A stretch of 52,178 nt of DNA, taken from assembly GCA_964558295.1 (NCBI GenBank), contig CAZLDQ010000010.1:1-52178 (forward strand), given 5' to 3'. A program made the translations under genes and the position numbers. Each line of letters opens with the position of its first letter. Positions within the stretch are counted from its first letter, which is position 1. Under the pieces are notes generated by a model that made no database searches, was not told where the DNA came from, and saw only the letters and a program-made list of their open reading frames with translations. Shown here piece after piece: positions 44,033 to 52,178 of this stretch. The stretch comes from JBDKTH01 sp964558295 (GTDB taxonomy: Bacteria > Planctomycetota > Planctomycetia > Pirellulales > Thermoguttaceae).

Positions 44033-44812
44033 TCATTTGGCCTCAAAGAGCTTGGCTTGGTCGTCTAGCGGCCGGAGCCAGATGTTGCGGAATCGTACTG
44101 GGCTGCCGTGGTCTTGGAGGAAGAGCGGGCCGCAGCCGGTCTTGAAGAGGTTGTCGCGGATCTTGTCCGTATAGGGTGTGGTTTGGTAGACCAATGGGTT
44201 CCATCGCGAGACGCTTTCGAGGAAATGGGTGTTGTGCTGGACCAGCACTCCGTTGAGGAGGGCCGTGATTTCGCCGGGCTTGGTGATCTTGCCCTGTTCA
44301 TCGCGCCGGGGGGCCGTGTAGAGGATGTCGTAAACCTGCCACTCGCCAAGCGGCCGGCCGACGTTGACCAGCGGCGGTGAGATTCCGTAAACGGCCCCGA
44401 TCGTTTCTTTGGGCGTCACGGGGTTGCCGTGCGATTTGAGGATCTGTAGTTCATATTGTCCATGGATATAGACCCCGCTGTTGCCTGCCCAACCGCCGGT
44501 CTTCTTGTCGTCGAGGATCATGAACTCGACGTGGATTTGCACGTCACGGAAATGGACCTTGGACACGATGAACCCGGGCCGGACTTCCAGGGCCCCGTCA
44601 ATCACCGGCCAGTGGCACGGCTCGCCTTTGGTGTTCAAGAAGGCATCAGTCGTGCCGCCGTCAAACAACACGATCGCGTCGGCCGGCGGCTTGCCCGGAG
44701 GCGTGTCGACGAACTTGGGCTGTGGGTCTTCCGCTGCGGCTAGGCTGGCCAACAGAGTGAGCGGGGCGAGGCAGACAATAACCAGGACGAAAGGTGAATA
44801 GCGGTGCGACAT
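44033..44812 (-). CDS. Secreted DUF1080 (3-keto-disaccharide hydrolase-like) protein
   Basis: The 259-residue product has a signal peptide (SPFVLVIVCLAPLTLLASLAAA). A jelly-roll DUF1080 domain follows: IVLFDGGTTDAFLNTKGEPCHWPVIDGALEV, FRDVQIHVEFMI, GNSGVYIHGQYELQIL and the C-terminal GPLFLQDHGSPVRFRNIWLRPL. DUF1080 proteins are glycoside-active; some hydrolyse 3-keto-disaccharides and are widespread in planctomycetes near dehydrogenases and ThuA genes. The ATG at 44812 is chosen; an in-frame ATG at 44839 adds nine residues. The rarD remnant lies 6 bases downstream. Confidence 0.9.
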   Translation of the reverse strand: MSHRYSPFVLVIVCLAPLTLLASLAAAEDPQPKFVDTPPGKPPADAIVLFDGGTTDAFLNTKGEPCHWPVIDGALEVRPGFIVSKVHFRDVQIHVEFMILDDKKTGGWAGNSGVYIHGQYELQILKSHGNPVTPKETIGAVYGISPPLVNVGRPLGEWQVYDILYTAPRRDEQGKITKPGEITALLNGVLVQHNTHFLESVSRWNPLVYQTTPYTDKIRDNLFKTGCGPLFLQDHGSPVRFRNIWLRPLDDQAKLFEAK

Positions 44813-44859
44813 GTTGGTGTGCGGGAGGGGTGAGTACATGGTATCGGGAAGGGAACGAT

Positions 44860-45657
44860 TCAGTCGATTATGCTTGCCCGCTTACGCAAAATAAACACCG
44901 TGTCGGAAATCTCATTGTTCAGCACTAGCGGCTCGTCGATCTCGTACCAGAAATCATAAACGTCGCAGAGTTCCCACTCGGGAACGCTGGCCAACGTTCG
45001 GCGGAACTGGGCCGCGGTGTACATGCGGAACTGGAACTCGTCACGCAGACGCACCTCCTTTTTGCCTGAGCGTGCTCGGAGACTGATGCGGAGCGTCTCC
45101 AGCCGTCGGCGGCGATCGGTGGCCAGCACGCGTAAGGTGACGGTCACTTGTGTGCGGCCTTGGCGCCGGGTCCAGCGTTCAGTGCACTCTTCCGAGGCGT
45201 CTGGGGGCAACAGGTGAAAACCGAGGATATAGATCCCGCCGGGCCGTAGGGCCTGTGCCATGCACGTCAGGTGTTGTCGAGCCGACTCCTCGGTGAGGAG
45301 GTGGCGAAAACTGTCGAAGGTGCTAAAGGCGGCGTCGACCGGCTTGGGCAACCGAAAATCGGCCATGTCAGCCGCAAAAATGTTCGCCCGAAGACCGCGG
45401 CGGGCCAGTCGGCGACGCAGGTAGTCCAGCGACGGCTCGCTTAGGTCGAGGCCAGTGAGTCGGTAGCCGCGGGCGGCCAGTTCAACGGTCAGCCGGCCGG
45501 TGCCGCAGGCGGGCTCCAGGAGCGTGCGCACGCGGAACGGGCAGTACTTCCGGCAGGCTGCCTCGATAAAATCGGCTTCCGGCCCGGTTTCATCGCGGAA
45601 AGCGAGGTCGTAGTACTGGGGATAGTCGTACCAACTGGCTTGGATCGGGCTGGGCAT
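44860..45657 (-). CDS. SAM-dependent methyltransferase
   Basis: The 265-residue protein has the class I methyltransferase fold: LLEPACGTGRLTVELAARGY (SAM-binding GxGxG variant, about residues 47-60), GLDLSEPSLDYLRRR, FAADMADFRL and LRPGGIYILGFHL. An N-terminal ASWYDYPQYYDLAF fits the small-molecule branch. Substrate unknown. The ATG at 45657 is preferred because it opens the conserved YDYPQYYDLAF block. Frames extending to 45939 run into the divergent rhamnosidase promoter, and an ATG at 45729 is the main alternative. It sits between the DUF1080 gene and the divergent rhamnosidase gene. Confidence 0.85.
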   Translation of the reverse strand: MPSPIQASWYDYPQYYDLAFRDETGPEADFIEAACRKYCPFRVRTLLEPACGTGRLTVELAARGYRLTGLDLSEPSLDYLRRRLARRGLRANIFAADMADFRLPKPVDAAFSTFDSFRHLLTEESARQHLTCMAQALRPGGIYILGFHLLPPDASEECTERWTRRQGRTQVTVTLRVLATDRRRRLETLRISLRARSGKKEVRLRDEFQFRMYTAAQFRRTLASVPEWELCDVYDFWYEIDEPLVLNNEISDTVFILRKRASIID

Positions 45658-45853
45658 TGGGAAGAAGACACCCGGCACAGGTGATCTGGGGCAAACGGTG
45701 AGTCGCAGAGTTTCGGAACCTTTTATCATAGCAGGGAAGTCAAGGGACGTCGAAGGGGCGTGATTTTGGGGGGCGTCTGGTGGCAATAATTCGGTGGGGA
45801 GAGTAGAATCGACGGATTCACGACGCACAACCCATGTATGTTGGAGAGCCGAA

Positions 45854-48555
45854 ATGAACGTCGTCCTCAAAACGGCCAGTGGCCTAGTCCTGTCGCTGCT
45901 GGTGAGCACCGTGGCTTTGGCCGAGGTCCAGGTGACCAAGCTTCGTTGCGAGTACCTAGTAAATCCGTTGGGGATCGACGTTCTTAAGCCGCGTTTGAGC
46001 TGGATACTTGAGTCATCCGAGCGGGGCCAGAAGCAGACTGCCTATCAGGTGCTTGTGGCTAGCTCGCCGGAACTGCTTGCGAAGGACCAGGGCGATCTGT
46101 GGGACAGTGGGCGCGTGGCCTCGGAGCAGTCGGTGCATGTGGAGTATGCCGGCCGGCCGCTTACGTCGCATCAGGCCTGCTGGTGGAAGGTTCGGGCGTG
46201 GGACAAGAACGCAAAACCGTCGGCCTGGAGCCCCGCGGCCCGGTGGTCGATGGGGATCTTGGACCCCAGCGGCTGGACCGGCAAATGGATCGGCTACACC
46301 AAGCCGTTCGAGATGCCCAACGATTGGCTCCAAAAGGCCCCCAGCCCGGTGTTCCGCAAGTCGTTCGAGTTGTCGCAGCCGGTCAAATCGGCCACGGTGA
46401 GCATTGCAGGACTCGGGTTCTACGAGTTGCACCTGAACGGCGCCAAGGTCGGTGACCATGTGTTGGATCCGGGTTTCACGCGGTATGACAAGCGCGTGCT
46501 GTACGTGACCTACGACGTGACCGGCCAGCTGAAGCAGGGCAAGAACGGGCTGGGCGTAATGCTCGGCAACGGCTGGTATAACACGTTTACCCGCTGCGCG
46601 TGGGATTTCAAAAACGCCCCCTGGGTCGACCAACCGCGGCTGCTCTTGCAGCTTCGTGTTGTGTTGGCCGACGGCAGCGTGCAGACGATCGTCACCGATG
46701 AGTCGTGGCGAGCGAACACCGGCCCGATGGTGCTCGACGCGATTCGCAACGGCCAAGTCTACGACGCCCGGCGGGAGATGCCCGGCTGGGATACGGGTAG
46801 CTTCGACGATTCTTCGTGGGCTGTGCCTGCGGTGGTGGCTGGGCCCAAGGGCGTGCTCCGGGCCCAGATGACGCCGGCCATCAAGGTGACCGAAACGATC
46901 AAGCCGGTTGCGATGCGTCAGACCCATCCGGGCGTGTGGCTCTTCGACATGGGCCAGAACCTGGCCGGCTGGGCGCAGCTGCGTGTCAAGGGGCCTGCCG
47001 GAACGGTGATCAGCATGCGCTACAGCGAGCGGCTCGACGGCGGGCTGCCGATCGGCATAATATCGAGCCCTACGTCTTTTCCGGCCCTTTCCAGACCGAC
47101 GTCTACGTACTCAAGGGGGAGGGAGAAGAGGTCTGGGAGTCGAAGTTCGCCTACCACGGGTTTCGTTGGGTTCAGGTGAGCGGGCTCCCCGAAAAACCGA
47201 CGGCCGACACAATCTCGGCCCGGGTCGTGCATACGGCATTCGAGCCGATCGGCTCCTTCGCCTGTTCCCACGACTTATTGAACAAAATCCAGCAGCTGAC
47301 ACTCTGGTCGTATCGCAGCAATTTCCACAGTATCCCGACCGACTGCCCCCACCGTGAAAAGAACGGTTGGACCGGCGACGCCCAGTTGGCTGCCGAGCAG
47401 GCGATGTACAACTGGGAGAACGCCGCGGGCTACACGAAATGGATGAATGATCTCTATGACGAGCAGCAGCCCGACGGCAACCTGCCGGGGATCGTGCCGA
47501 CCTCCGGCTGGGGCTACGCCTGGGGCAATGGGCCGGCCTGGGATAGTGCCTATGTACTCATCCCCTGGTATCTCTACCAGTATCGCGGCGACCAGCGGAT
47601 TCTGGCCGCGCACTACGAGCGATTGTGCCGTTATGTAGACTTCATGACCTCCAAGGCGACTGACCACCTAGTCAAACACGGCCTGGGGGACTGGGTGCCG
47701 GTCAAGACCCGGACGCCGGAGATTGTCACTTCGTCGGGCTATTACTACATTGACACCCTGATCGTCTCGAAGATCGCCGCCATGCTTGGCAAGACCGACG
47801 ACGCCCAGCGGTATGGCCAACTGGCTGAAGCGATCCGCCAGTCGTTCAACAAAAAGCTCTACCAGGGGGACGGGATCTATGCCAACGGTAGCCAGACGGC
47901 CTTGAGCTGTGCCCTTTATCAGGGCCTCGTGCCGGCCGATCGGCAAGCGGCCGTCATGGCCAAGCTGGCCGCCAATGTGGAGGCCGCCGACTACCATCTC
48001 GACACGGGCATCCTCGGCGCCAAATACCTGTTCCGCACGCTGAGCGAACATGGCCGGCATGACTTGGCCTACCGGATCGCCTGCCAGACCACGGCTCCCA
48101 GCTACGGCGACTGGATTCGTCGTGACGCTACGACGCTCTGGGAAGACTGGGGCGACGGTTCGTCACGCAACCACATTATGTTCGGCGACATCAGCGCCTG
48201 GTTCTACCAGTACCTGGCCGGCATCCAGGTCGACCCAGCTCAGCCGGGGTTCAAGCACATCGTGATCCGTCCCCGGCCCACAGGCGATCTGACCTGGGTC
48301 CGTGCCAAGACCGAGTCGCCCTACGGCCGCGTGGCCAGCGCCTGGCGCAAGGAAGGCGATGCCTTAACCCTCAAGGTGACTGTGCCGGTCAACACCACGG
48401 CGACGGTCTACCTGCCGTTATCGCACGGGATCGACACGGTCACCGAAAGCGGCAAGCCGGTTCAGCAGTCCGACACGGTTCAGTTTCTCCGTACTGAAGC
48501 CGGTTGCGGAGTGTTTGAAGTCCCGTCGGGCGAGTACACGTTTGTGAGCCGATAG
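45854..48555 (+). pseudogene. GH78 alpha-L-rhamnosidase, interrupted by one frameshift
   Basis: Two frames join to a full-length family 78 rhamnosidase of about 900 residues. The first frame runs from the ATG at 45854 (GGAGAG upstream; signal peptide LVLSLLVSTVALA) through the N-terminal beta domains to YSERLDGG near 47040. The second begins at about 47050 with DRHNIEPYVFSGPFQTDVY and continues through the catalytic six-hairpin domain to YTFVSR at 48555. The catalytic motif is DCPHREKNGWTGD (about residue 496). The span is 2,702 bases, one short of a multiple of three, which fits a single missing base near 47042-47052. The rest of the sequence is intact, so recent loss or a sequencing error is equally possible. 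Confidence 0.9.
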
Positions 48556-48747
48556 GAGCAGGAGGAGGGGGGGATTGGTCCAACTCCGTGCGGATTGAAA
48601 GATCGACCAAGAGGTCCTGGTCGCTGCGTGTTCTCTCCCGACAGTCTTCTTTCGTGCTCTCGTGTTTTCGTGATTAGAGATCTCTTAGTTGAATGCGTGA
48701 CCGCTCTGGAGGGAAGAAGGGTGGTGGGGTATGTGACTGAGAGGTCA

Positions 48748-50190
48748 TTAGGGCTCATACCGCACGGTCCCGGTTGCATCGACCTTGTAGCCCCACTTGG
48801 TGATATAGGCTGCGGCGGGTTGGAAGTCGTCGTGGGTCGCGTGGAGTTTGCGTGTGAGGAGGGCGTCGAGTTCGGCCTGGAGCGAGGCGTAGGCTGTCTG
48901 GCCGAGGAGGTTGGTTTGCTGGTAGGGATCGGCTTGGTTGTCGAATAAGAGCCAGGGGCCGTTGAGATCGCGGACATAGGTGTAGCGGGCCGTGCGCACG
49001 CCGCGGTATTCGCGGCCACCGAGGTTGCGGCTCCATTGGCCAAAGGGGGCGGGACAGCCGATCAACACCGCGCCGTCTGACGGATCAGGTCCGCCACGCA
49101 GGTAGTCGCTGAAGTCGAGCCCCTCCACGCTGGACGGGATTGGCTGTCCACAGAGGCCAAGCAGCGTCGGCATCAAGTCGTCTAACCGTACCAAAGCATC
49201 CAGTTCGCGGGCTTGGGGGCCCAGGCCGGCGGGCCAGCGGATCAGCAACGGGATGCGGATTGATTCGTCGTAGGGCTGCTGCTTGTTCCGTGCACCGTGC
49301 GAGCCGAGCATGTCGCCGTGGTCGGAGGAGAAAACGAAGATCGTGTTTTCATCCAGGCCGGTCTCCTGCAACGTTTCACGCAGCCGGCCCACGCAATCGT
49401 CGAGGGCCGTACAATGGGCATAGTAGCCGGCCAACATTTCCCGGGCTTGCGGTTCCATTTCGTGAGGAACATTCGGACGCAGACGCAGGTCGTGTGCCCG
49501 ATACTGATTGCGATACTTCTCGGGCGCGGTCTGATAGGGGTCATGGGGCGGGCCCCAGGAGAGATAGAGGAAGAAGGGCCGGCCGTTCTTGGACCGAGTG
49601 CGGAGATAGGCTTGGGCGTCGTCGGTCTGGGCGATCGCGTCGTAGCCTTGCCAGAGGAGTTTTTCCGGCCCATCGGCATAGTAGAAGGAATGGTTGTAGT
49701 TGTGGGTGCATTCAAGCGTCTTCCAGTAGTCGAACCCCTGGCGCCGGTCGCGAGGGATAAAGCTGGAGCGACCGTGACCGTCGAGGTGCCACTTGCCGAT
49801 GTAACCGGTGTCGTAACCGACGCGCTGGAGCACCTCGGCCAGTGTGAGGGCTTCGGAGGCCAGCGGCACGTCGTTGAGAAAGACGCCGTGGGTGAGGGCT
49901 CGCTGGCCGGTGAGGATCGTTGCCCTCGCCGGGCTGCAGACAGGCACGGTCGAGATGGCATAACGAAACGAGACGGCTTCCCGGGCAAGGCGGTCGAGAT
50001 GGGGTGTTTTCACGTTCGGATCGCCGGCATAGCCGGTGGCCTGGGCTCGCCACTGATCGGCCAGGACCAGGACGATGTTCGGCGGCTGTCTCCGCGGCGC
50101 GTCGGCGGCCAAGACGCCGCACGTTTCCACGAGGATCGTGCCAAAAGCGAAAAACCAAGTCAGAAGATTTCCCCAATGGCGTCGTGTCAT
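48748..50190 (-). CDS. Secreted type I sulfatase
   Basis: The 480-residue protein begins MTRRHWGNLLTWFFAFGTIL, a signal peptide, after AAGGAG upstream of 50190. The sulfatase signature VPVCSPARATILTG has Cys85, which must be converted to formylglycine by a maturase not encoded here. The metal and sulfate site includes NIVLVLADQWR (D45), GKWHLDGH, and the C-terminal VFSSDHGDMLGSHG. It should remove sulfate esters from polysaccharides outside the cytoplasm, in line with the rhamnosidase that converges on it 190 bases away. Longer frames to 50379 are unsupported. Planctomycetes carry unusually many sulfatases. Confidence 0.93.
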   Translation of the reverse strand: MTRRHWGNLLTWFFAFGTILVETCGVLAADAPRRQPPNIVLVLADQWRAQATGYAGDPNVKTPHLDRLAREAVSFRYAISTVPVCSPARATILTGQRALTHGVFLNDVPLASEALTLAEVLQRVGYDTGYIGKWHLDGHGRSSFIPRDRRQGFDYWKTLECTHNYNHSFYYADGPEKLLWQGYDAIAQTDDAQAYLRTRSKNGRPFFLYLSWGPPHDPYQTAPEKYRNQYRAHDLRLRPNVPHEMEPQAREMLAGYYAHCTALDDCVGRLRETLQETGLDENTIFVFSSDHGDMLGSHGARNKQQPYDESIRIPLLIRWPAGLGPQARELDALVRLDDLMPTLLGLCGQPIPSSVEGLDFSDYLRGGPDPSDGAVLIGCPAPFGQWSRNLGGREYRGVRTARYTYVRDLNGPWLLFDNQADPYQQTNLLGQTAYASLQAELDALLTRKLHATHDDFQPAAAYITKWGYKVDATGTVRYEP

Positions 50191-50458
50191 TATGATTCTC
50201 CTTGAGGATCGTGAAACGGACGTCCAATCGCGAGGCCCAAGTGCGGCGGCTAAACAGGGGGGCGACGGCTGATTCTCTGGTCCGCCAATGCGACCGCCCC
50301 GAGCAACCAGAGTTCGAGGGCCATGGCTTCGGGGCCGAGCATGGCGACACCTCCAGGATGTGGCACGATGATTGTCCATAGTAACAGAAACCGTGTTTCT
50401 TGCAACAGATGTGCCACGATGATTACAGAAGGTGCATCAGGTTAGCAGATCAGGCTGA

Positions 50459-50845
50459 CTATTTGGCGTAGCGTTGTTGTACGGCTTCTGGGCCGTAGGT
50501 GCGTTCCAGGCGTCGAACGGTGAAATGTCCTCGGGCGATTTCTTGGAAGTGATCAATGAAGATCGTATTGATCATGGCGCCGCCGAGAGCTCCGACAATC
50601 GGGACGCTTTGGGCCAGGATTTTCTCGGAAGCCACGGTTTGGAACCGAGCGGCAACGGCGCTGATCAACCGGACCAGGACGGCGGCCCCTTCTTCGACCT
50701 GCCCGCGTTGGGTGATATAGGTGGCGGCCTCGGAGACGCTGCGGGCTAGGGCTGTGCGAACGGCGGAGTAGGCGATCTCGGCCGCCCAGGGCAAAGACCT
50801 CCAGGCAGGCCAGTTGGGCGTCTGGGGCGGCAGGCAAGAACGGAC
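50459..50845 (-). pseudogene. Truncated EcsC-family gene remnant
   Basis: The intact C-terminal part (50459-50794) reads PWAAEIAYSAVRTALARSVSEAATYI through VPIVGALGGAMINTIFIDHFQEIARGHFTVRRLE, typical of the end of an EcsC-family protein. Just upstream in another frame is DAQLACLEVFALGG, the preceding EcsC motif, so a frameshift of a few bases lies near 50785. The first two thirds of the gene, including its start, are missing. EcsC-family function is poorly known. The upstream edge meets an unrelated plus-strand fragment at about 50842. Confidence 0.75.
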
Positions 50846-51000
50846 TGGTGCGGCTGTTTTGGGGAAGCATCACGGAAAAGGTAGCCCGGGACGTGATGTA
50901 CGCCCCCGTTTGGCAAGGTGTGGCCACCGCCTACCGCCGTCTTGGCGACGAAGAACGCGCGGACCATTGCGAGCTTCCCTATCTCCCATCCACTACATAG
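50842..51000 (+). pseudogene. Possible 3' gene remnant, TPR-like end
   Basis: This open frame without a start reads GLVRLFWGSITEKVARDVMY, then APVWQGVATAYRRLGDEERADHCELPY and a TAG. Its character (AYRRLGDEERADHCE) is that of a tetratricopeptide helix pair at the end of a protein. It lies head-on between the EcsC remnant and the ThuA gene and could mark a deletion junction. Confidence is low because the frame is short and could be chance. Confidence 0.3.
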
Positions 51001-52000
51001 CAAAGTCGGAGGGCTTGATGCCTTTGGCAAACTTGCCGAAGCCGAAGGGGGTGGGCTTGTATTGGCCGACAAGGTCGACGTTGGCCCGCTGGGGGATCTT
51101 GGCTTCCAGGCCGACGCACCAGTAGGCAGCGTTGACCAGCAGGCGTCGCAAGCCTTCGCTGGCCAAGTCGGTGGCGGCGCCCATCGTCGTGGTGAAGACG
51201 CGGCCCGTCTGGCCGGCGGTGCCCTGGTAGGTCTTGGTCCAAGCGACGGGCATCATCGGGTCGTTCTTCTTATTTGCCAGCGGCTTGTCGGTCGGGTTCA
51301 TCCCTTCGAGCACCTGGCCGAGGATGACCGGCTGGCAGTCGCCGGGCAGCGGCAAGCGTACGGTGTAAACGTCCGTCGGTCCCCAGATATCTTCACAGCC
51401 ACGCACGATCGGATTCTTCTCCTGGCCTGGGGCGACCACGCCGCGCGTGCTCTCGTGGGCATGATGGCCGTGGTGGCTGATCCACGTTTCGCCCAGAACC
51501 TGTCGGCCGAATCCGCCGTCCCACTCCTTGCTGTTGAAGCTATACTTCGAATACTTCTTACCGGCCGGAATGTTGAAGGCGTGGGTCGCGGTGCGCATGC
51601 CGATGACGGGCTTGCCCGCGTTGAGGTACTCGACGATGTACTGCATCTGCTCGTCGGGCAGGTTGCGGAAACGGGTGGCGATGATCATCAGATCGGCCGT
51701 ACGCAACGCTTCCAGCCCCGGGATATTGCTGACGTTTACCGGGTCGATCGTGCCATCGGCCGGATTAACAGCAAACAGGACCGTGCACTTGAAGCCGTGG
51801 TGCTTGGCCAGAATCTTGCCCAATTGCGACAGGGCCTCTTCGGAGCGGTACTCTTCATCGCCGGAGATCAGTACGACATGCTTCCCCTTGCCCGGGCCGT
51901 CGAAGCCGTCATAAACCACCCAAGGATTGGCCGCCCACACCGGGCTGACCGTCAGGAGCAATAGTCCGCACACGATCGCCAGCCGTTTCGTCAGTCGCAT
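50993..52000 (-). CDS. Secreted ThuA-domain protein
   Basis: The 335-residue product starts with a signal peptide (MRLTKRLAIVCGLLLLTVSPVWA). A ThuA-like/flavodoxin-like fold (trehalose utilisation family) follows: HVVLISGDEEYRSEEALSQLGKIL, FAVNPADGTIDP, LMIIATRFRNLPDEQMQYIVEYLNAGKPVIGMRTATHAF, and the metal-ligand-like HHGHHAHESTRG and TDVYTVRLPL blocks. The domain is common in planctomycete carbohydrate loci next to Gfo/Idh/MocA and DUF1080 proteins, and is thought to act in sugar or 3-keto-sugar breakdown. The start at 52000 has little ribosome-binding sequence. The first 170 bases upstream, to the window end, show no gene. Confidence 0.9.
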   Translation of the reverse strand: MRLTKRLAIVCGLLLLTVSPVWAANPWVVYDGFDGPGKGKHVVLISGDEEYRSEEALSQLGKILAKHHGFKCTVLFAVNPADGTIDPVNVSNIPGLEALRTADLMIIATRFRNLPDEQMQYIVEYLNAGKPVIGMRTATHAFNIPAGKKYSKYSFNSKEWDGGFGRQVLGETWISHHGHHAHESTRGVVAPGQEKNPIVRGCEDIWGPTDVYTVRLPLPGDCQPVILGQVLEGMNPTDKPLANKKNDPMMPVAWTKTYQGTAGQTGRVFTTTMGAATDLASEGLRRLLVNAAYWCVGLEAKIPQRANVDLVGQYKPTPFGFGKFAKGIKPSDFAM

Positions 52001-52178
52001 TGTTGCACCTCGCTTCGGTTTGCCATATTGTAGATCGGTCTCGGTGTCGGTTTATTGTAGCTAGACGCCGGGGGGGAATGAAAGTGGGCAGGGGGGTAGT
52101 GGCGGGTGGGCCGTGATCTGTAGCCTAGCGACGCACTCGTGCGGTGTCGGTGACCTTCGCTAGTTGCCAACCCCCAGC

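Overview
The window looks like a chromosomal segment of a planctomycete, most likely from the Pirellulales/Thermogutta side of the phylum. This is judged from content and style, not from any search. The evidence is high GC, long secreted proteins of planctomycete type, a sulfatase, DUF1080, ThuA and Gfo/Idh/MocA genes, an extracellular SdrD_B-repeat protein with an LEP..LLS-like N-terminal motif, a membrane-anchored protein with the short N-terminal domain common in planctomycete kinases and chaperone-like proteins, and many short dispersed intergenic repeats. No rRNA, no confident tRNA, no CRISPR array and no complete insertion sequence was seen.

Layout. 1-2.2 kb: the edge of a 51-bp tandem repeat array, a lone receiver-domain protein and a secreted PQQ-type beta-propeller protein. 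2.5-6.5 kb: a 1,316-residue helical protein of unknown function. 6.5-10.3 kb: housekeeping genes (YacL-like PIN/TRAM protein, HIT hydrolase, scpA, RNase Z-like metallo-hydrolase). 10.3-17.1 kb: a multi-spanning membrane protein, the haem-pathway oxidase hemG, a membrane-anchored protein of unknown role and a secreted glycosidase-like protein. 17.2-24.2 kb: five genes on the minus strand read 24.2 to 17.2: three tandem GNAT-fold acyltransferase paralogues, a ketoacyl-synthase homologue that has lost its Cys-His-His triad, and a membrane-associated GTPase. 24.4-29.7 kb: a 5 x 52-bp repeat array in a divergent intergenic region, an extended SDR, hldE and a two-domain glycosyltransferase. 29.7-31 kb: a YjbQ-family protein and a decayed vapBC module. 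31-39 kb: a secreted Gfo/Idh/MocA oxidoreductase, a large secreted protein, an HtrA-like pseudoprotease with MORN-like repeats, a PilZ protein and a WD40 protein. 39.1-43.3 kb: a 1,393-residue SdrD_B/FG-GAP-like surface protein. 43.5-52 kb: a decayed rarD, DUF1080, a methyltransferase, a frameshifted GH78 rhamnosidase, a sulfatase, an ecsC remnant and a ThuA-domain protein. This last part reads as a polysaccharide-use neighbourhood.

The best candidate for something undescribed is the 17.2-24.2 kb block: three YghO-like acyltransferases, then a pseudo-ketoacyl synthase, then a dynamin-like GTPase. I infer a role in making or placing an unusual acyl lipid or amide. Other notable points are a second dead enzyme (the HtrA-like protein with all three triad positions changed), repeat elements that supply or abut the stop codons of genes, and at least five decayed or frameshifted genes.
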